The notes: generated by a model from the letters alone, not told the origin. A stretch of 64,000 nt of DNA from Syngnathus acus (GCF_901709675.1 NC_051095.1:15791956-15855955); one strand, 5' to 3'; positions 1-15,548 are shown, counted from the first letter of the stretch. Translations and numbers: made by a program.

Positions 1-146
1 AAGGTGGCATTTGCTCATCTGTAACGACGTGGGCTTTGGAACTGGAGTGTAACGGTTCAAGTTGTGCACATTGAATACATCTAAATAATGATTTAATTGC
101 TGGAGTCAATATGCAGGTCTACTGTAGGTTTAAAACGTGAACATAG

Positions 147-300
147 TGCGGCACGGTGATCGACTAGTTCGCACGTCCGCCTCACAGTGCAGAGGTTGTG
201 GGTTCAACTGGCTGCCAACCAGTTCAGGGTGCCCAAAGTCATCTGGGAGAGACTCCAGCACGCCGCTGACCTTCGTGAAAAAAAAAAAAGTCTCAATGGA
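147..300 (+). repeat. Truncated tRNA-headed SINE relic
   Basis: The head GCGGCACGGTGATCGAC and the later box-B-like stretch GGGTTCAACTGG match the start of the intact SINE at 43653-44016, here in plus orientation. The middle of the element is missing: the head runs almost directly into the AGCACGCCGCTGACC part and an A-rich run near 280. It is old and internally deleted. No functional tRNA is implied. Confidence 0.55.
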
Positions 301-3300
301 GTGACGGAATCACGAACTGGCTAGCAGGTGAATAACGAAAGTTATGCAACCTCTACTGAGCCCTGGAACGGATGATTTCCATATTCATTAGTCTCTATTG
401 TGAATGTTGTCCGAATCTACCATTGTCCTCAGAGGTTTTACTGTACAAGTAGTTTTTGGTATGATGAAAAAAAAGTCGTGTTTGAACACTGTGAAGAATC
501 CAGAAAGCAGTTCGAAAAAGTCTGTGTATGTTACGGGTTACACTGCACTGAGCCCTGGTTTGTAATGCCAAACCACACGAGGAGGACGAACAAGAAGGGT
601 GGGGGACCAGCGATGATGGTTGCAGTAACACCGACTTGAAGACTTGCGTTTCCACCAAAAAGGTTGGCTGTCTCAAACATGCTTTTGCCATTTGGCTTTC
701 ATAAACTGGAACAAAATACTTGCTTGTGTGAAAACAAGGTATTAAAACTCCGATGTGTTTCTTCTTATGGCAGTTGGCCTACTGACGCTAATAGGATGAG
801 CTGCTTTGAGTTGTCTGTCTGGCTGGTATATGTGCAGCAAGGCAGCAGCTTTCGGAACAAATTGTGCCATGCGTCCGAGTATAGAATTTGCAGCGTTATT
901 TTGGCTGCTTCGAGCAGTTATGCCTCACGTGTAAGAAAGAAAATCTTGGCTATGCTCTCGCATAACACACATGCCAGCAAACATACACACACCGGCACAT
1001 ACACACAGACACACACCATTGAACCATTCTTGGCTGGTACAGACATGCGACATACAGCACAGTTTGGTAAATGTCTGTCTCTGCAGCTTAGCGAGAAAGA
1101 GAACACTGTGTGAATGTGTGTTTACATCTCAACTCCAATGCTGTGAACTTCATTTCGCAGTAGCCAGATGGAGATTTAGCATGTGAACACGCACTCCACA
1201 GCGATGAAAATACACCTAGCGAAAGGGACTAAAAACAGAGTCAGTACACTGATCAGGTCTGAAGGCGAGCATCTTCTACATTTCCACGTCTGCTTGAGTA
1301 ACAGCTCAATATAATCTTATGATAATTGCAGTTTTTCACTGGATCTAGTAGAAGTTCAGATCTGCATCAAACACACGTACTATTTAGTTACGTAACAGCT
1401 TGTAACGTCAAACGTTCCTGACCCCATCCCAGCTAAGTATGATTTTGGAATTGCATTGGACAACACACACAGCACAGACAGCGCCCCCAGGCTTGAACAG
1501 GCCCTGTATAATTATGGCCAGCCACATGTCCCACCACCACCTTTATTTATAGGGTTACAAACACACTGGGGCTTACTGGGTGCTTTTCCGGCACATTCCA
1601 GCATATTTGAACTGTTCAGTAGGTGGGGTGTCTGTTCGCATACTGTTTGTGATATTTGGGGTTACAGTGTGTGAGACAGGTTTTGATTTTATTCCCCAGA
1701 AATGCCTTAGAAGTTCTCTCTCTATGAACAGCTGTGCTTGTGTCCTCCTTTCTTGGCTTTGGGGATTTCTGATCGGAATGGAGAGCAACTCACCACAGGC
1801 TAACTTATCCAGACAGAACTCATGAAAAAAACACAAAGTCTTGGTTTGGTCAGAATCAATATGGAAGGACAACCTCTGGCCACAAACCTCTGAGGACAGC
1901 GGACCCATAAGTCCGGTAGCCTTCAGGCATCACTCACAGTAGGCCAAGCCAGCCGTCACCTTGGAGATGCAGCAGAGCGGAAGCGAAGAGACATGGGAGT
2001 TAACACGAAGTGAAAAGAGGAAATATAAAGACTTGGATCAGTGTCGACAGACAGACGAACAAAAGCCAGCTCATCGAACAGGATTACTTGGTAAGGACAG
2101 TGGAGTCAGGTGTAAACAGCCACTAAATCAGATATTATTTGCTGAATTCATAATAATAATTCAACACCTTTGTATCAGATGAGAGAATTCGAAACTGTTG
2201 GCAAATGGCTAATTTACAAAGTCAACAGGAGACAAATCAACAAAATTAGGAATGCGGATTAATTGATGAAAGGTACATAATGGCAAAAGGCTGTATCATT
2301 AGTCGCATTCTTTTTCGATACAGTGAGTGCTTTTGGTCCCATGAAGCTTAAATGCAAAAAGAAAGGACTTCTCTCATTGTTGCAGGAACAAAAACAAATT
2401 GTTCAGCAGCATTTTGTAAAAGCACACCAAAATCCTGTTTACTATATTGTATCTGTACATCATACGGTACATCAATCGATAAAGTTCCTCAACAATCAAT
2501 ACAAATGTCCATTTCATACCAGTTGCGTCTTGACCGTGAGCTGAGTGATGTTTTGTTGTCTGTTCCAGTGCTACCAAACATTTCTCCTTTGTTCACTGCT
2601 CTCCATGCCATGCAGGCTACAGTATATAGGTAGTTTCAGGGCTCAAGGGTTGGACTGTTTTATCTGACAGTTTAATCTTTCGCTGCCCCTTGCAGGTTGG
2701 GAGGTTTGGAGCTGATTGCAAGTTGCCTGTTGGAGTGCCTGTTTGAGTGAATGTGGCATTCGCCTCTGAGTTGACACGACACACATAAGAGTCTTTAAAT
2801 TGAGGAGGCTTGATTACCCACTATCTTTAACTCAAGGGACAGGATCAAAACGTAAAAGTCCATTTCTTTTTTCCTTAACTACACGGACTGATGATGGACG
2901 ATGGATTTCTGATTTTAACATGAGAGGACAGATGGACAAGGATGCCTGAGTTGTGGATGAAGAACGGAGGACAGGGACAGACCGGCAGAATTTGGTGCCC
3001 ACCTCTGATAATATTTATAGATACTTACGTATATACTACATCTGGACCAGATTTGATATGACTGGTAAAATAATTGTGATGGTGAAGCTGATATAATTAC
3101 CTGGAATATTTTTGTATGACTTTTCACCAAAGATACTGACAACTGATGTGAGGTGCAGTAATGAGATCTGGTACCCTTTTCCAGTGTTACTCTGACAGCA
3201 TTTCCAGCCCTCAGCTTTACTTTTTGAGCCAATTGAGCACATCTGCTTCACAAGTGAGGGAAACATAAATGTACAGGATATCCTGTTGTAATTGAAACTC

Positions 3301-5834
3301 CTGCTTGAATGAAAGAGAAAAAACTCAGTGTAGGAGGGGGTGCTCATGTGTAATGCCTGCCGGTGGAAGCATGACACACGGTGGTGCTCTGGCAAAGGGC
3401 TGCTCAAGAACACAAGAGTAGGTCGTGTGTGTGTGTGTGTGTTTGCCTGCATGTGAGTGATGTGGTGGAGAGGGCAGAGGACTCATATTGAGTGCAGGTG
3501 CGTCTGGCGTAAGATGGGGATGGAGTTATAAAATGTGAACAGCAAAAGCTAGTGTATGTATTTGTCCTGTACACAACACATGCATTTCTAATTCATCTCA
3601 CATTGACTAAATACAAGAACACTGACCCCATTACACCCACGGGAACTGGGATTCCGTTTCGAGTCATTCAACATATGTGACGTCAAAAGTCTGCGTGGGC
3701 AAGTTTTTTTTCCAGACCAAAGTCCAGCTTTGTTTTATGCAACCATCATTTCCATCTGCATTTAGTTTGTCTGACTCAAATGCAGAATAATATGTTTCCA
3801 ACAAAGATGTTTGTTTGTAAACAAATACAAGTAAAATGTTTCATCTTACAACAAATAAAAGTAAAATGTTTCATCTTACTGTCAATGTTACTGTCTTGGA
3901 GCTCATAATGTTCAAGTATGACATCATCATTTTTATCTTTTGTTGAAATACATGAATAAGAGATCAATCCTGTTCTTGGAAAAAAAAAGAAACTAAAAAA
4001 AATCTCTGTCAAATTTATATTTGTAATTCATATTTTAGCTGTACTGCATCAACATATACTAACTTCTTGCTTTTTGATTTTTTTTTTTAAGAATAACTGT
4101 CTTGTTAGAAGTGTAAATGCAGGGCTCGAGACTGTGACCCAAATAGAAACATATGCGACTGTTTTGCATCCTGTGTAAGAATTTTAACTAGTCTTTTTTT
4201 TGTGTAAGTGCATGTTCATATACTCTGTATATGTATGAATATTTTGGTTGAAAATCACCCTCTTTTTCATCCTTCCATAGTTTCTGCATTTGTACACACG
4301 TACAAAGACAACACACAGTTCCATCTATACTGCAATTTATCTTAGAATTGAAATTAGTATGTGTCCCATGCAGCATTTGGTCCATGCATCCCTGTCAAGA
4401 AACTGTCTTTTTAATCTTTGATTTTTTTTCCACGTTTGAAATAAACGAAACGAAATCTACATAGGGACCTCTTGAAACCAAAAAGAAGCAAAGCGATGGA
4501 AAGGAATACTGGCGCTCCTTGGAATAGGCATCCAATGCTGTGGTTGTTGTTTGCAGCTGCTGCATGCGGAATTGGCATATTTACTGAATGTTCAGTCTAA
4601 GAAGACTGTAGAGCGGTGATTAAAATCGCCGCTGCCCCCAACATATCATTTATGATCATTGGAGACACCGCTGTCTCCACAATAGCGTTTGAGATCAAGG
4701 GGTATACTTAGATTTTGGGATTATGATGCCCAACAGATGATATGATCTCACAGAGCAATATGATAAGGCTGACCCACTCTACTATACAAGTAAAGCATGG
4801 AAACACATGGATGTCTGTTGTTTTTGTTGTCTTTTAAAATTGTCTTTTGTTTGCTACTAGTTTTTGCATGTTACAATCACAGTAAAATATATATTTTTAA
4901 AATATATTTAAAAAATATATTTTTATATCTTAATTTTAACTCAAAATATATTATCACGTGCTGGAAAACAACAACATATCAACCTGTGACCATACTATGT
5001 GCTGGTGTAAAAAGTAGCACTGAATTGACAGATTGATAGTGAATTGCTGCCACTTTTATAATGTCTCGTCTAGATTTAATTCTTCTTTTTGCATGAGAAC
5101 ATTTTCAAAAATATAAGAATCAATTAATTCCCTTTCATGTACCCCTGCATCAGGTCTACAAACACTATAGTCACAGAAACCTCTCTTCATCCATACAGTA
5201 TGGTGTAGTATTTGAATTTAATGTTGCTGCTTGAATATCACCTCACTTTCCTCGCCAATGCACAGAAAATATCGTACAACACAAGACTTTAACATCTTAG
5301 AAATAGGAACCCATCCGAAATTCATCAACGGAGCAGAGAATCGAGGACAAAGCTTGGAAGCCTTTCCTCAATGGTTGTGAAATTTTGAGGTAATTTGGGG
5401 AGAGGAAAAGGGGCAGAAAGATAGACAGAGCGCAGAGGGACTAAAACTAGCGAATAACTGTCAGGAGGCAGCCTGTCTCCTTCAATGCTAGGTGTTTGTG
5501 CTGACAAACGCACAAAGGCAACTACACGGAGGTGCACGCATCGACCGGTGCATGCACAAACATGTGATGCTCTTTGTCTCTTTCCAGACGTGCAAACTGT
5601 CAGAATTGAACCTTTGATATATGCGCACTAGTCATTTGGCAAAGAGCGATTAACGATGCACCCTCAAACTCAAGTATCAGTGACAATATCTCACATCTAT
5701 CCATCACTGCATGTTGGCTTGCAAAACTGGGAACAGATTCCTTAACCAGCAGGAGGATGAGAAAATACCCAAAGAGGGGTCACTTCGGTCAAGCCTCTGC
5801 TGGTGAGAGTGTGTGTGTTGTTCTGTGTGTATGT

Positions 5835-5843
<9 letters not shown>

Positions 5844-5911
<68 letters not shown>
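5844..5911. repeat. (GT)n microsatellite
   Basis: An almost uninterrupted GT dinucleotide tract of about 68 bp, preceded by GTGC interruptions. It creates an artificial open frame of alternating Thr-His on the minus strand. Confidence 0.95.
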
Positions 5912-5914
<3 letters not shown>

Positions 5915-7498
5915 TGAAGAAAGAGACAGAGCGAGGGTAGGTAGGTTTATTGCCCAATTCTACAGAGACACTCAGACCAATGTCAATATTGACTGTCAAC
6001 CACCCGTGAGCTTGGACGACATTACAGACTTCTGTGGGTTCTGGTGTAACTCGGGGGAGGGAAGCTATGGACAAATTAAAATCTCACTATCATCACACAT
6101 TTGCCCATACACACACACACACGTGAAGCACATATGGAGCGGATTCCGTCTGGAGGGAATCAGTGAGGATGAGGTGACCTTACAGTGAACCTGAGGTCAA
6201 TTTGTAGCCACTAAAACTTCTGCGAGGAACAGCTGTGTGCCAACAGCAATAGTCAATCCAAACAAACCAGACAGCAGTGCATGTCAGTGCTACTCAAGGG
6301 GAACTATGCTATGGCTATACACTAAACAGTCCAGAGTTGGGTTCCACTTGCCTGGTCAGTTCCAGCTGAAACTGTCCATTGCACATCCGCTGCTGTGATC
6401 TGTGGGATCTTTTCATATAAAATTCCAGAGGATTCAGTGAAAAAGGCTAGTTCAGACTAAACAAGTGGTCTGCCTGCAGTCCCGTGGGGATCCGCATGAC
6501 AGAACAGCGATGGAGCACATACAAATGCGGGTACATTTTGGATTTGTCTAAAGAATCAGTCCCCTCAAGTCAAGCGTGTCCCCACTGAATTTGTTTACAA
6601 GGCGCAGCAGTGTGGACATTTTGCCCGGTGTTTATGTCTTTCCGTACATCTTAAAGATATATAAAGTGAGGGAAAAAATACACTAGGCATAGAGTGAGAA
6701 GGTGGGGGTGCAGGAAGAAGCGTCGCGATCATCTTGGAGGGACTCCTCCTTTGTTCCGATACATTAATCTGCTTTTCGCTCCTTCCCCAACTCCATCTTT
6801 TGATCCGCTCTTGGATCATCCCCTTGATGATTCACTAACAGCAAAAGAAATTAAATACATCAGATTGACGAATATCCCCCTCCTCCCCATCTTTTTGCCA
6901 CCCTTGCCTGCCTGCTCATCTCCCGCCTCCCCGAGGCTTCCGTTCTTCAATAGATAAGCAGCCAATGCGTTCCTTATCGCTCCGCTCTCCATCTCTATCC
7001 ATTTCCCCTCTTCCTCTCCGCATGGCTCACTGTGCTGACTTTAATCCCAGCCTTGCGGTGGATGCGTGTCAGAGATGTAACTCCATTGTTTAACATGCTC
7101 CTCTGAGCTCCCCCACCCCAAACTCTGTCACTCGTGGGACCACATGCATATTCATCAGTTCCTAAAAACAAAAGGCAGATCACACTGTTTGTCATATACA
7201 GCAAGCGCCGCTATTCAATTCTCTTTCCTCTTTGCTGCTTCTGGTGGATTAGTGAATGTTTAACACATCTCAGACAAATAAATCCCAACTGTAGGCATTC
7301 AATCAAAAAAAAAACAATCTGCAGTTTTGCTAACATGCAGGAAAATCTCCTTAGTTGCCCTCACACGAGAAGACTGGGAAGGCTGGGAAAGAGCGCGGTG
7401 TATCGGCCAATACAAAAAAAAAAAGTGGCTTTTCAAAGTGGTGTGAGATTTGCAAAGAAAATCCGGAGGTCAAAAACTGACAATAGGATCAGATAAGC

Positions 7499-7640
7499 CC
7501 ATCCATCCATCGATTTTCTATACCGCTTATCCTCATTAAAGTTGCGGGTGAGCTGGAGCCCATCTCAGATGACTTTGAGCGTACACGTCTACACGCTCGA
7601 CTTGTCGCCAGTCAACCGACAGACATAAAAGACTAATATG
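7499..7640 (-). repeat. SINE 3'-part relic
   Basis: CCATCCATCCATCGATTTTC followed by ACCGCTTATCC and GTGAGCTGGAGCCCATC is the tail-proximal part of the SINE seen intact at 43653-44016, in the same orientation (tail to the left on the plus strand). The tRNA-like head is absent, so this is a 5'-truncated, diverged copy. Confidence 0.6.
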
Positions 7641-10474
7641 CATTCAATCTCACATCCACACCTATGAACAGTTTTGAGAAAAAACAAGCGCTGCCAGTCA
7701 AGAAGAATGTTGAAATAATAATTTAATCTTGCCTTTATGTACAATAGAGGTTTTATGATGGCAATTTTTTGGCCCTCGAATAGATTCTTTTCATCTGTTA
7801 CTTGCTATGGGAATTTATCATTGTGTTTAACTTAAGACAGCCACAATACTGGAGAGGGTTATGCAAAGTGACACACGGCTGCGTCAAACTGTAGGCTATT
7901 CATGCGTAGGTAAGTTTGTGCCATGAGTAAGAGTCGATCCCTAGGTTCTTCTGCAGTCTTCAGGGTGTTATCCAGGATGCACTGGCGCAAAGCTCCAGGT
8001 TCCAGGCTCCAGGGCCAGACAGATGTAAACACAACTTGACCGCACTCAGAGAAGCAGCGCGAGCCTGCCCCCACCTTCCAGATACACATCTAAGGAAGCC
8101 ACATTGTGGGCCAGGGGACAGCCAGTTCTGAACTTGGCTGCAGGCATCGGGCATCATGGGAGGAAGGAGGGGAGTGAAGCTGGGAGCCAGGAAAAAAAAG
8201 AGGCCAAGAGAGCATGAGGTGAGAGTTGTTGGAGCAATTCACATTTCTAGTAAAAAAAAAAAAGTCCAAATGATTATTTAAATTTAAATGTGCAATTCCG
8301 AATTGAAGCACACGCAACCACTTGTGCTGTTGGGTGGGATCTGTTTGGATATTTTCTCCGACGCCCTGCCGTAACAGATTTGTTGGGCTCCTCAGCAACT
8401 GTTTGATTAATGTGTCAGGACAAATATGGGTCAAAATGAAGCATCCAACACAGTGGATGCTTCTTGCTTGTTCTTCTTTCTTCTTTTTCATTCCCTTTGT
8501 GCTTTCTTCGTTTCAAAGCTGGTCTCAGCGGGCCTCCGTGGCTCTGCTGCACCACAGGTTGTGCGCGCTTCAGTGTGTGTGTGTGTGCGCCTGTGATGCG
8601 ATGTGACAAGCGCCTTCATCCTCTCCTCAGACACCGCATTCCCCAACGCTCCGCCACCAGCTCGGTGTGGCGGGCTTTTCATCTTTCCTCTACCCGTTAC
8701 TTCCTTCTTCTTCTTCCTCTCCCATTTCTTCTCTCCACACGCTCCTCTTCTTGTCGCTCTCACAGGTGGAAGAAAGGCAGAGACGAAGGAATGAAAGGGA
8801 CACGATCCTAATTAGAGGGGGGAGGCTGAGACAAAAGTGAGGGGGATAACGAAGGGAAGCCACGATAACACATGTAAAACACAAAGCCTTAATCTTAGAG
8901 AGCGTTTGGAGGGATCGCTCTTTTCGCTCCCTCAACAGTGATGCCAGAGAACACGAGGGGATAGGATGTCATTATGAGCACACAGTTGACAGACACCCTG
9001 TCACTCTGTGTGTGTGTCTGCGTGCGTGCGTAATATAAAAAATTAATTAAATAACTATTCAATTTTAATGAATTCCACAAACAAGACACTTACAAAAAAA
9101 TTGGACTTAAATAAATGTTTGAAAACAAACTATAAAATATTAAGTTCAAATGTTTTGTGGGGGAAAAGTACCTGAGAACTCCAACAGTTCAAATGCAGAT
9201 TTTGTTATGGTGATTTTTTTTTTCTGAATTAACTAAAATGATGTATTTTTCTTTTTGTTGTTTTTGTTGTTAATATTATATATGGTTCAAGGTTCATAAT
9301 TATTGATTTGGAGCATTCTATGATAATATATATTAAGGTCAATCTAAGAGGTCTTTCAAAGAGGTCATAGAGATCCTTTGATTGTGAAACCAAACAGTGC
9401 CAAACAATACTATATAATAGAATATATAATAATATGATCGGTATTGTAAAAACAAAAAACAAAAGTAAAAAAAACAAAAAACAAAGGGTGACAAACAAGT
9501 CACATTGATTGCAGCGAGTCCGTCATCAATCATTGCTGCAGAGAATCTGCAGACCTTATTCCTAAACATATGGCATTTGTCAATCCCTGCAAATAAATGT
9601 TTAATTTGGATGAGTTTTCCTTCATGGTTGTTTGAATTTGCGGGGTTAGGAACTCTAGCGACAATAAATGTCATGATTGGGATTCTGCTACAGGCATGGC
9701 TCTGTTTATTTGTCTTTTATATGGCGCTTGTCGGCTTTTTAATTTGACTTTTTTAGTTTGAACATTTAATCCCGCAATTATTTCGCATATCACCACAGTA
9801 GAAGGAGCCCACATAATACCAATGGTATGCATACCACACTTTGAGAATCACTCATTTTAGTGTATCCAATAAATACAGATATGATTTTTAATGTTTTAGT
9901 GCAGCTCTGTGGGAGTTGCCCCAGGTTTGCCAGTAGGCATTCCAAAGCACAAGAGAAAACATCAATTACACAACCTTATTGGGAACTTTCCAGCACTGTC
10001 GACACTTTACTTTGCATGTAGATTCCGACTCTAGCGCCTGTATCTGTATGTGCTCCATGCTTTCGTGGCACGGTTGCTGCACCTCCGTTGAGCGTCTGGA
10101 ACATCTGTTGGTACAATGTGTCTTTTCTTTACTTGCCACTGCTGTGAAACTCCATGACTGTAAGCCGATACAATGGAAATGCAGCTGTGTCTGCTGCTCA
10201 AATTGGGATGTCAGTACCTTTGTGGTAAAACCAGGACACATTTTTACTGATGAAGTAAAGTTAATTGTGCCTTTTGCCACGATCACTTAATATGACATTC
10301 CTGCATGTCTGCTGAGATCATCATGATGACTTGAATAATCTCATGAGATATAGTAAATAAAAAGCAAGCCTTTTATTTTTTTTGGGGTGGGCGGGGTGTT
10401 AAAATAGTCATTTGCATTAGAATGACTTTAAAATGTAAACTATTGGCATTTATGGGAACAATGTTTGGAGGGAG

Positions 10475-10735
10475 GATATTTCCTGGATCCATGGCCATCT
10501 TGATGCCATCCACGTCTTCAAAACCGGTCCGCTTGATGACTTTCTTGATCATGGGAAAGAGGCATAAAAATATCATACAGAACCCCGGGAGCTTGCTCCC
10601 GTAAAGTGATGCTCTTCTTGGCCAGGAACTGTCGGATGCTCAGGGCATTTTTAGCGGACAGGTTGTCTTGGTGAAGCAGCCATGAGCTGTTGCGCGACAA
10701 CTTCTGCCTCCCTTTGCAGACATGCTTGTTGATTG
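10475..10735 (-). pseudogene. Mariner-type transposase relic
   Basis: On the minus strand the translation contains WLLHQDN, then ALSIRQFLAKKSIT, then LYDIF, and after a shift of frame near 10575 it continues FPMIKKVIKRTGFEDVDGIK. This order is that of the C-terminal catalytic half of mariner transposases: an HxDN block, an REFLAKK-like block, a PxLxxxDFxLFP block and a KGxxFED block. The frameshift, missing N-terminal half and lack of recognisable terminal repeats show a dead fragment. A second fragment of the same kind lies near 23985-24135. Confidence 0.7.
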
Positions 10736-11240
10736 TTGGCCTACATTGAAGGTGAAAACTCAGATTTTAGTTTAGGATTAAAATACATCTTGGGTGACGC
10801 ACATTTTACACCACAGAAAATGACAAACTAAATCTTACAAAGATTGTGAAGTGTTCACTGTTTTATTCCTGTAGGTGTATTTAGATATCCCAATATTTCT
10901 CTTATGTATGTAGCATGCTCAAATTCTTGCAACAAAGTTTGGATTGTATGAGTCACTTGTAAAATGAAAATTAAAGCAAAGGATAAGCTCCAAACGCATA
11001 TTTCCACTGTGTCTTCCCTTAGGTGATGCAGACAAATGTCTTGTTTGTTCACCACTGAATGGCCATCATTCAAGGGAGGGTGCATGCCAAAACAAACACT
11101 CACACACAAACGCTCAGGGGAGAAGAATATTATTTTCCTGTATGAAGTAGGTAGCAAGAATATGACAAACCAAAATCATAACTGTTGCCCAGGGTTGGTC
11201 AAGGAAAGGAAAGACAGCTGTGTGACTGTGAATCATTGTC

Positions 11241-11436
<196 letters not shown>

Positions 11437-14400
11437 TATGCTTGAGAATGTCACCAAGCAGATTCCTTGTCCTCTATTAATGACAGCCACTAATCCCTTG
11501 ATGTGATTAGCCCTCTCTCACTCTTTATCCCCATGCTCCTTCCATCCTTAAAGACTCCTCTTATTCACGTGCCTTCCATGGCAGAGCTCAGCTGCTCCAA
11601 TCCCCTAAACTGATCCAAGACTTCCACTGTGTTCTGCTGCCAAGCTGATGGAGATCTTCCAGTTTGACGATTTTCCATAGCGGAACTCGCCTCTGGGCAG
11701 GTGTATAAAAAGCAATGGCGTTAGCTGAGAGGATGCAAACAAATTTAAAGAGATTAGGAGCCATGTTCAAAGCGCTGACACTTAATGCTCTCTGAATGAG
11801 AGGTGACATGTGATATGAATCGTACAAGCTGTGTGGTTCAGGAGGTTCAAACGTTTATTGAAATGTCTGCGAGCACGCAGGATTATGAGAATGCAAAGAG
11901 ATGCAGCAACCGAGCCATTATAGTTATTTCTGTCCCCAATGACAGGTTGCCAAATGATTTTTCTCCTCTATTTGATAAACTCACTAGATCAACGTGAACT
12001 CTGGCGGGTTTCTATGGAAACTTCTCAGGAAGGTTAAAATTTGCCGCTCGACTCAAGATGTGCTCAATAATAACCATGCGATAAATGTGATTAAGGCTGT
12101 CAATCTAAATATTGCATTCTGCATTCAACGGCACTTTGTGAGATGGGTTTGCTCGAACAAGAGGAAAGATTCACAACACAAAAACAAGTTTAAACACAAG
12201 TGCTTAAATCGGCAATGACAATTCGACCAAAATATACCCAAATAAACGTTTTGGGTTAGTTTGCCATTGTTACATGGGATCTGGGAATATGCCTTCACGT
12301 TTCAGCTCAGTCAGCAGGCATTTAATGGGTCACTTCTCACCAAGCGTGCTTTATGTCACCAGAGATACTGGTCATTTACAATCAACTAAAATGATCATAT
12401 TATACGTATGTATGTATTTTTAGCTTTGGAAAGAATAATCTTCCCACGTTCGCTTTCACGATATTGTGTTCCAAATGAATGAGTGTATTCTAATCCGGAA
12501 TTTGTTCCACAGAGGAAAATAATCATACAGAAAACAAGAATACAGTGTAGGTATTTCACAACCAGACAAATTTCAAACCTATGCACCCCACAGATGCCTT
12601 GATAAAGTGACAACACTGCTCTTGGTTTATTTGGTCTACTTGTCGTCTCCATGGTAACTGTTACCGTATGTCTGACCTTCAAACATGAGCACTGCCTTCC
12701 ATCTCACCCAGGTGGGGTAATCGGATCACAACACACACGCAAATGCAATGTCAGATCTTGTCACAAATGACGTCCTTGGAGGTGATTTTTAGACTGCTTT
12801 TCCATGGCACTCGTCTCCATTTTTTTTTTTTTGAAACTCTGTTACTCTGCTCTTACTGTGACTTACTCTCACTTGCACATTGACAAGCTATGGCTCTAAT
12901 AGGATGAAATGTTCCCTTTGAGCTGTCTCAGTCAGTGGGGGGGGGCTTGGCAAGACTTGAATCAATTAGTGCTTCTTTCATCACCAAAGGAGCCAATGGC
13001 TGCTCATGCTTTGACAAACTGCATCCGTATCTCGTCACATTTTGGTTCCACCTCACCTCCTATTTATTTTCAGCGCTGCTGCTGTCATCTGTTCTATGAA
13101 GGGCCAACATCTGGCAGCTCCATGCATTCATCGTGGTCTGCAGACCAGCCCCTCCTGTGGAGCTCAGTCTTTGGTGTGTGTGGTACCGTTCAGTCTCCAC
13201 TTCCTGAGTGCTGGTGCATTGATGTGGCCAGAAAGTTGGTGTATGATTTATTGCAGTACTAACATTACGTTGGTTGCTAATGCTGCCATTGTTCTGGCCA
13301 TACGCACACTCTACCTCCTTCGTCAATCTCCCACCTGTGGTGTTATGCTGCAGCCCTTATCCAGCATCGTTGACGCTGCATTACCTGATTATGTATACGG
13401 TAACTCCGCAAAAAAGCCACAGTTATAGGGTTGCCACGTGCTTCTTGAGCAAAGTTGAACCATGTCCTAAGCTAACGACACAAATGTATTGATATTGAGA
13501 TGAGTTTTCAATTCAATGGGGTTTCCGTCGTCTCAGATGTAAATTTGCATCCATTGTGTGTTCTCATCGTTCCAATTAGCAAACTAGTAATGGAACTAAA
13601 ATAATCATTTTATATCAAAGGTTGGTACCATCCTCATACACGGCATGAGGGGATTTATTTAACTCGCCTTGCCAAATGTTATACGCTGTAATAATGTAAA
13701 TTCTCGCTGTGAAAATGTCATGGCAGTTTGATATATTTATGACATTTTCACATATTTATTGAATTATACATGAATGTTACAAGTACTTGTTTATTATATT
13801 CATTTGTATTGATTGAAAACATTTAGGTTTGACATTTAAAGATGAATATGAGACAAGAATTCAGCATTTTTAAGGAAATACCTCTTTTTTATTTGAACCC
13901 AGTACTATTTCATCTGAGAAAAAATCTTGGATCCTATGACTGGCAGGTTTTTGTTGTCCTATTAATTTGATCATAAATAAATCTGAGTGCATATACTTAG
14001 TTTCAGATTTGGGTTTTTCCTGTGAGGACATGTTTACTGGTTAGAACCGTAACCAATATGGAAACCTGAAAGTTTTCTACTGATACAAAAAAAAAGTAAG
14101 AATAATTAGCTAGCTGAGAGAAGATGGAAAATCAATCAGAGCCATAGCCCTAAAATCAGCCAAACAACAATTTGGAAAGTGCTTCAGAAGAAAGAAGCCT
14201 CTGTGCGCAAAGTAAGAGTTTCTGGGAAGGTCTCACTAAACATCATTGAAAACTAAAGTTGTGCTTCCATTCCAGATGACAATACGTGGAAATAAAGATT
14301 GAAAAGCTCATTTGTCCTATATTAGTATTTTTATGTCGAATGTTTTTCATCTAAATAAAAAATAAAGGAATTGGACAGTTTTGATCAAATCAATAAAGAC

Positions 14401-15542
14401 CACATCTCATGATGACCTAAAACTTGTGCATATTTCTGGTATTTGCTTTTGACAGCTGAGCAAATTAAAAAAATGATTAACTTCTTGGATCATAACATGG
14501 TGATAAAAATCATTTTCATGTTGTTAATTGTTGACATGACCACGGTGTTGGTTTCTTGTGTCGTATACTAGGGGAAGCACGCGGAGATTCTAGGTACACA
14601 AAAAATATACATCATAGATATTTTTTATATGCGTGAACAATCAAAGAAAGCTCATCAGTCATATAACCATTCCCACCCACATCTACCACTGACTATTTTT
14701 TTTTCTTATTCAAGAGCCACGGAGAGCAATTAACAATGTTTGAAGAGACAAATGAAAGCAGAGTTGTTGACAAAAAAGTCCGTTGTTGATGCAAAAGCAC
14801 TGTGGTGGTTAAAAGAAAAGAAGCAGCATCTTACAGATTTCAGTCACACTCTACAATCTACATTTACTTTACTTTGTTATACAAGCAAGATTTACATCGT
14901 CAACTGTATCTGTCCTGGAGGGATAATATAAGATGCTTCTTTACCCATGAATCTCGATCTTCTTCCAGATATAGTCATGTACAAATATTGTGCCATGTGG
15001 TAAGAGCAGAAAAACGGTACTTGCAATCACTCCCATGTTCCCTCATTGTTGGGTGATCCTGGCAGACTACTACCCCAAATCTCCCACATATCAAATTCTC
15101 TCCTCCAATTTAGAGATTTATCAGACAGATGGATGGAAATCGAGTTTGGCTACAGTAGCTCCTCAAGAGGATGGTACACTGATGATGGCTGAGACGCAAC
15201 GCACTTTATTGTGGGGCCCTAACGCCCTCTTCTGGCACTTGGATACAGCAAGAGAGCAGTTTATGTCAGTAACAGGCAGACACGCAAATGATCATTTTAA
15301 ATCGAGAAGCATTTGTGCACATGATTGTAAGCCTTTGACCCCAATGATCACATACAAAATCTGTCCAAATGCATTAGTTTTTAATGACACCTTCTCATAC
15401 GTTTCACAGTCAGCAGTTTCAAAATGTAAGCATATCAAGAAAATTCTTTGTGCATATCAAGACAATTCTTTGTGTGTTTCATATAAAATGCCATATTTCA
15501 GTGATACCTTCGTCACTGCAGTTGAAAGTTTACAATTCACAC

Positions 15543-15548
15543 TTTATT
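15543..15548 (-). promoter_or_regulatory. Candidate polyadenylation signal of the TIM-FN3 gene
   Basis: TTTATT on the plus strand reads AATAAA on the minus strand, about 250 bp past the stop codon of the 13-exon receptor gene. No other AATAAA was noticed between it and the stop. The cleavage site was not determined. Confidence 0.45.

Noticed and set aside
14105-14215. A fragment reading REDGKSIRAIALKS, reminiscent of the helix-turn-helix of Tc1-type transposases
   Set aside because: The similarity covers only about 14 residues, with no inverted repeats or downstream catalytic blocks. Too weak to call.
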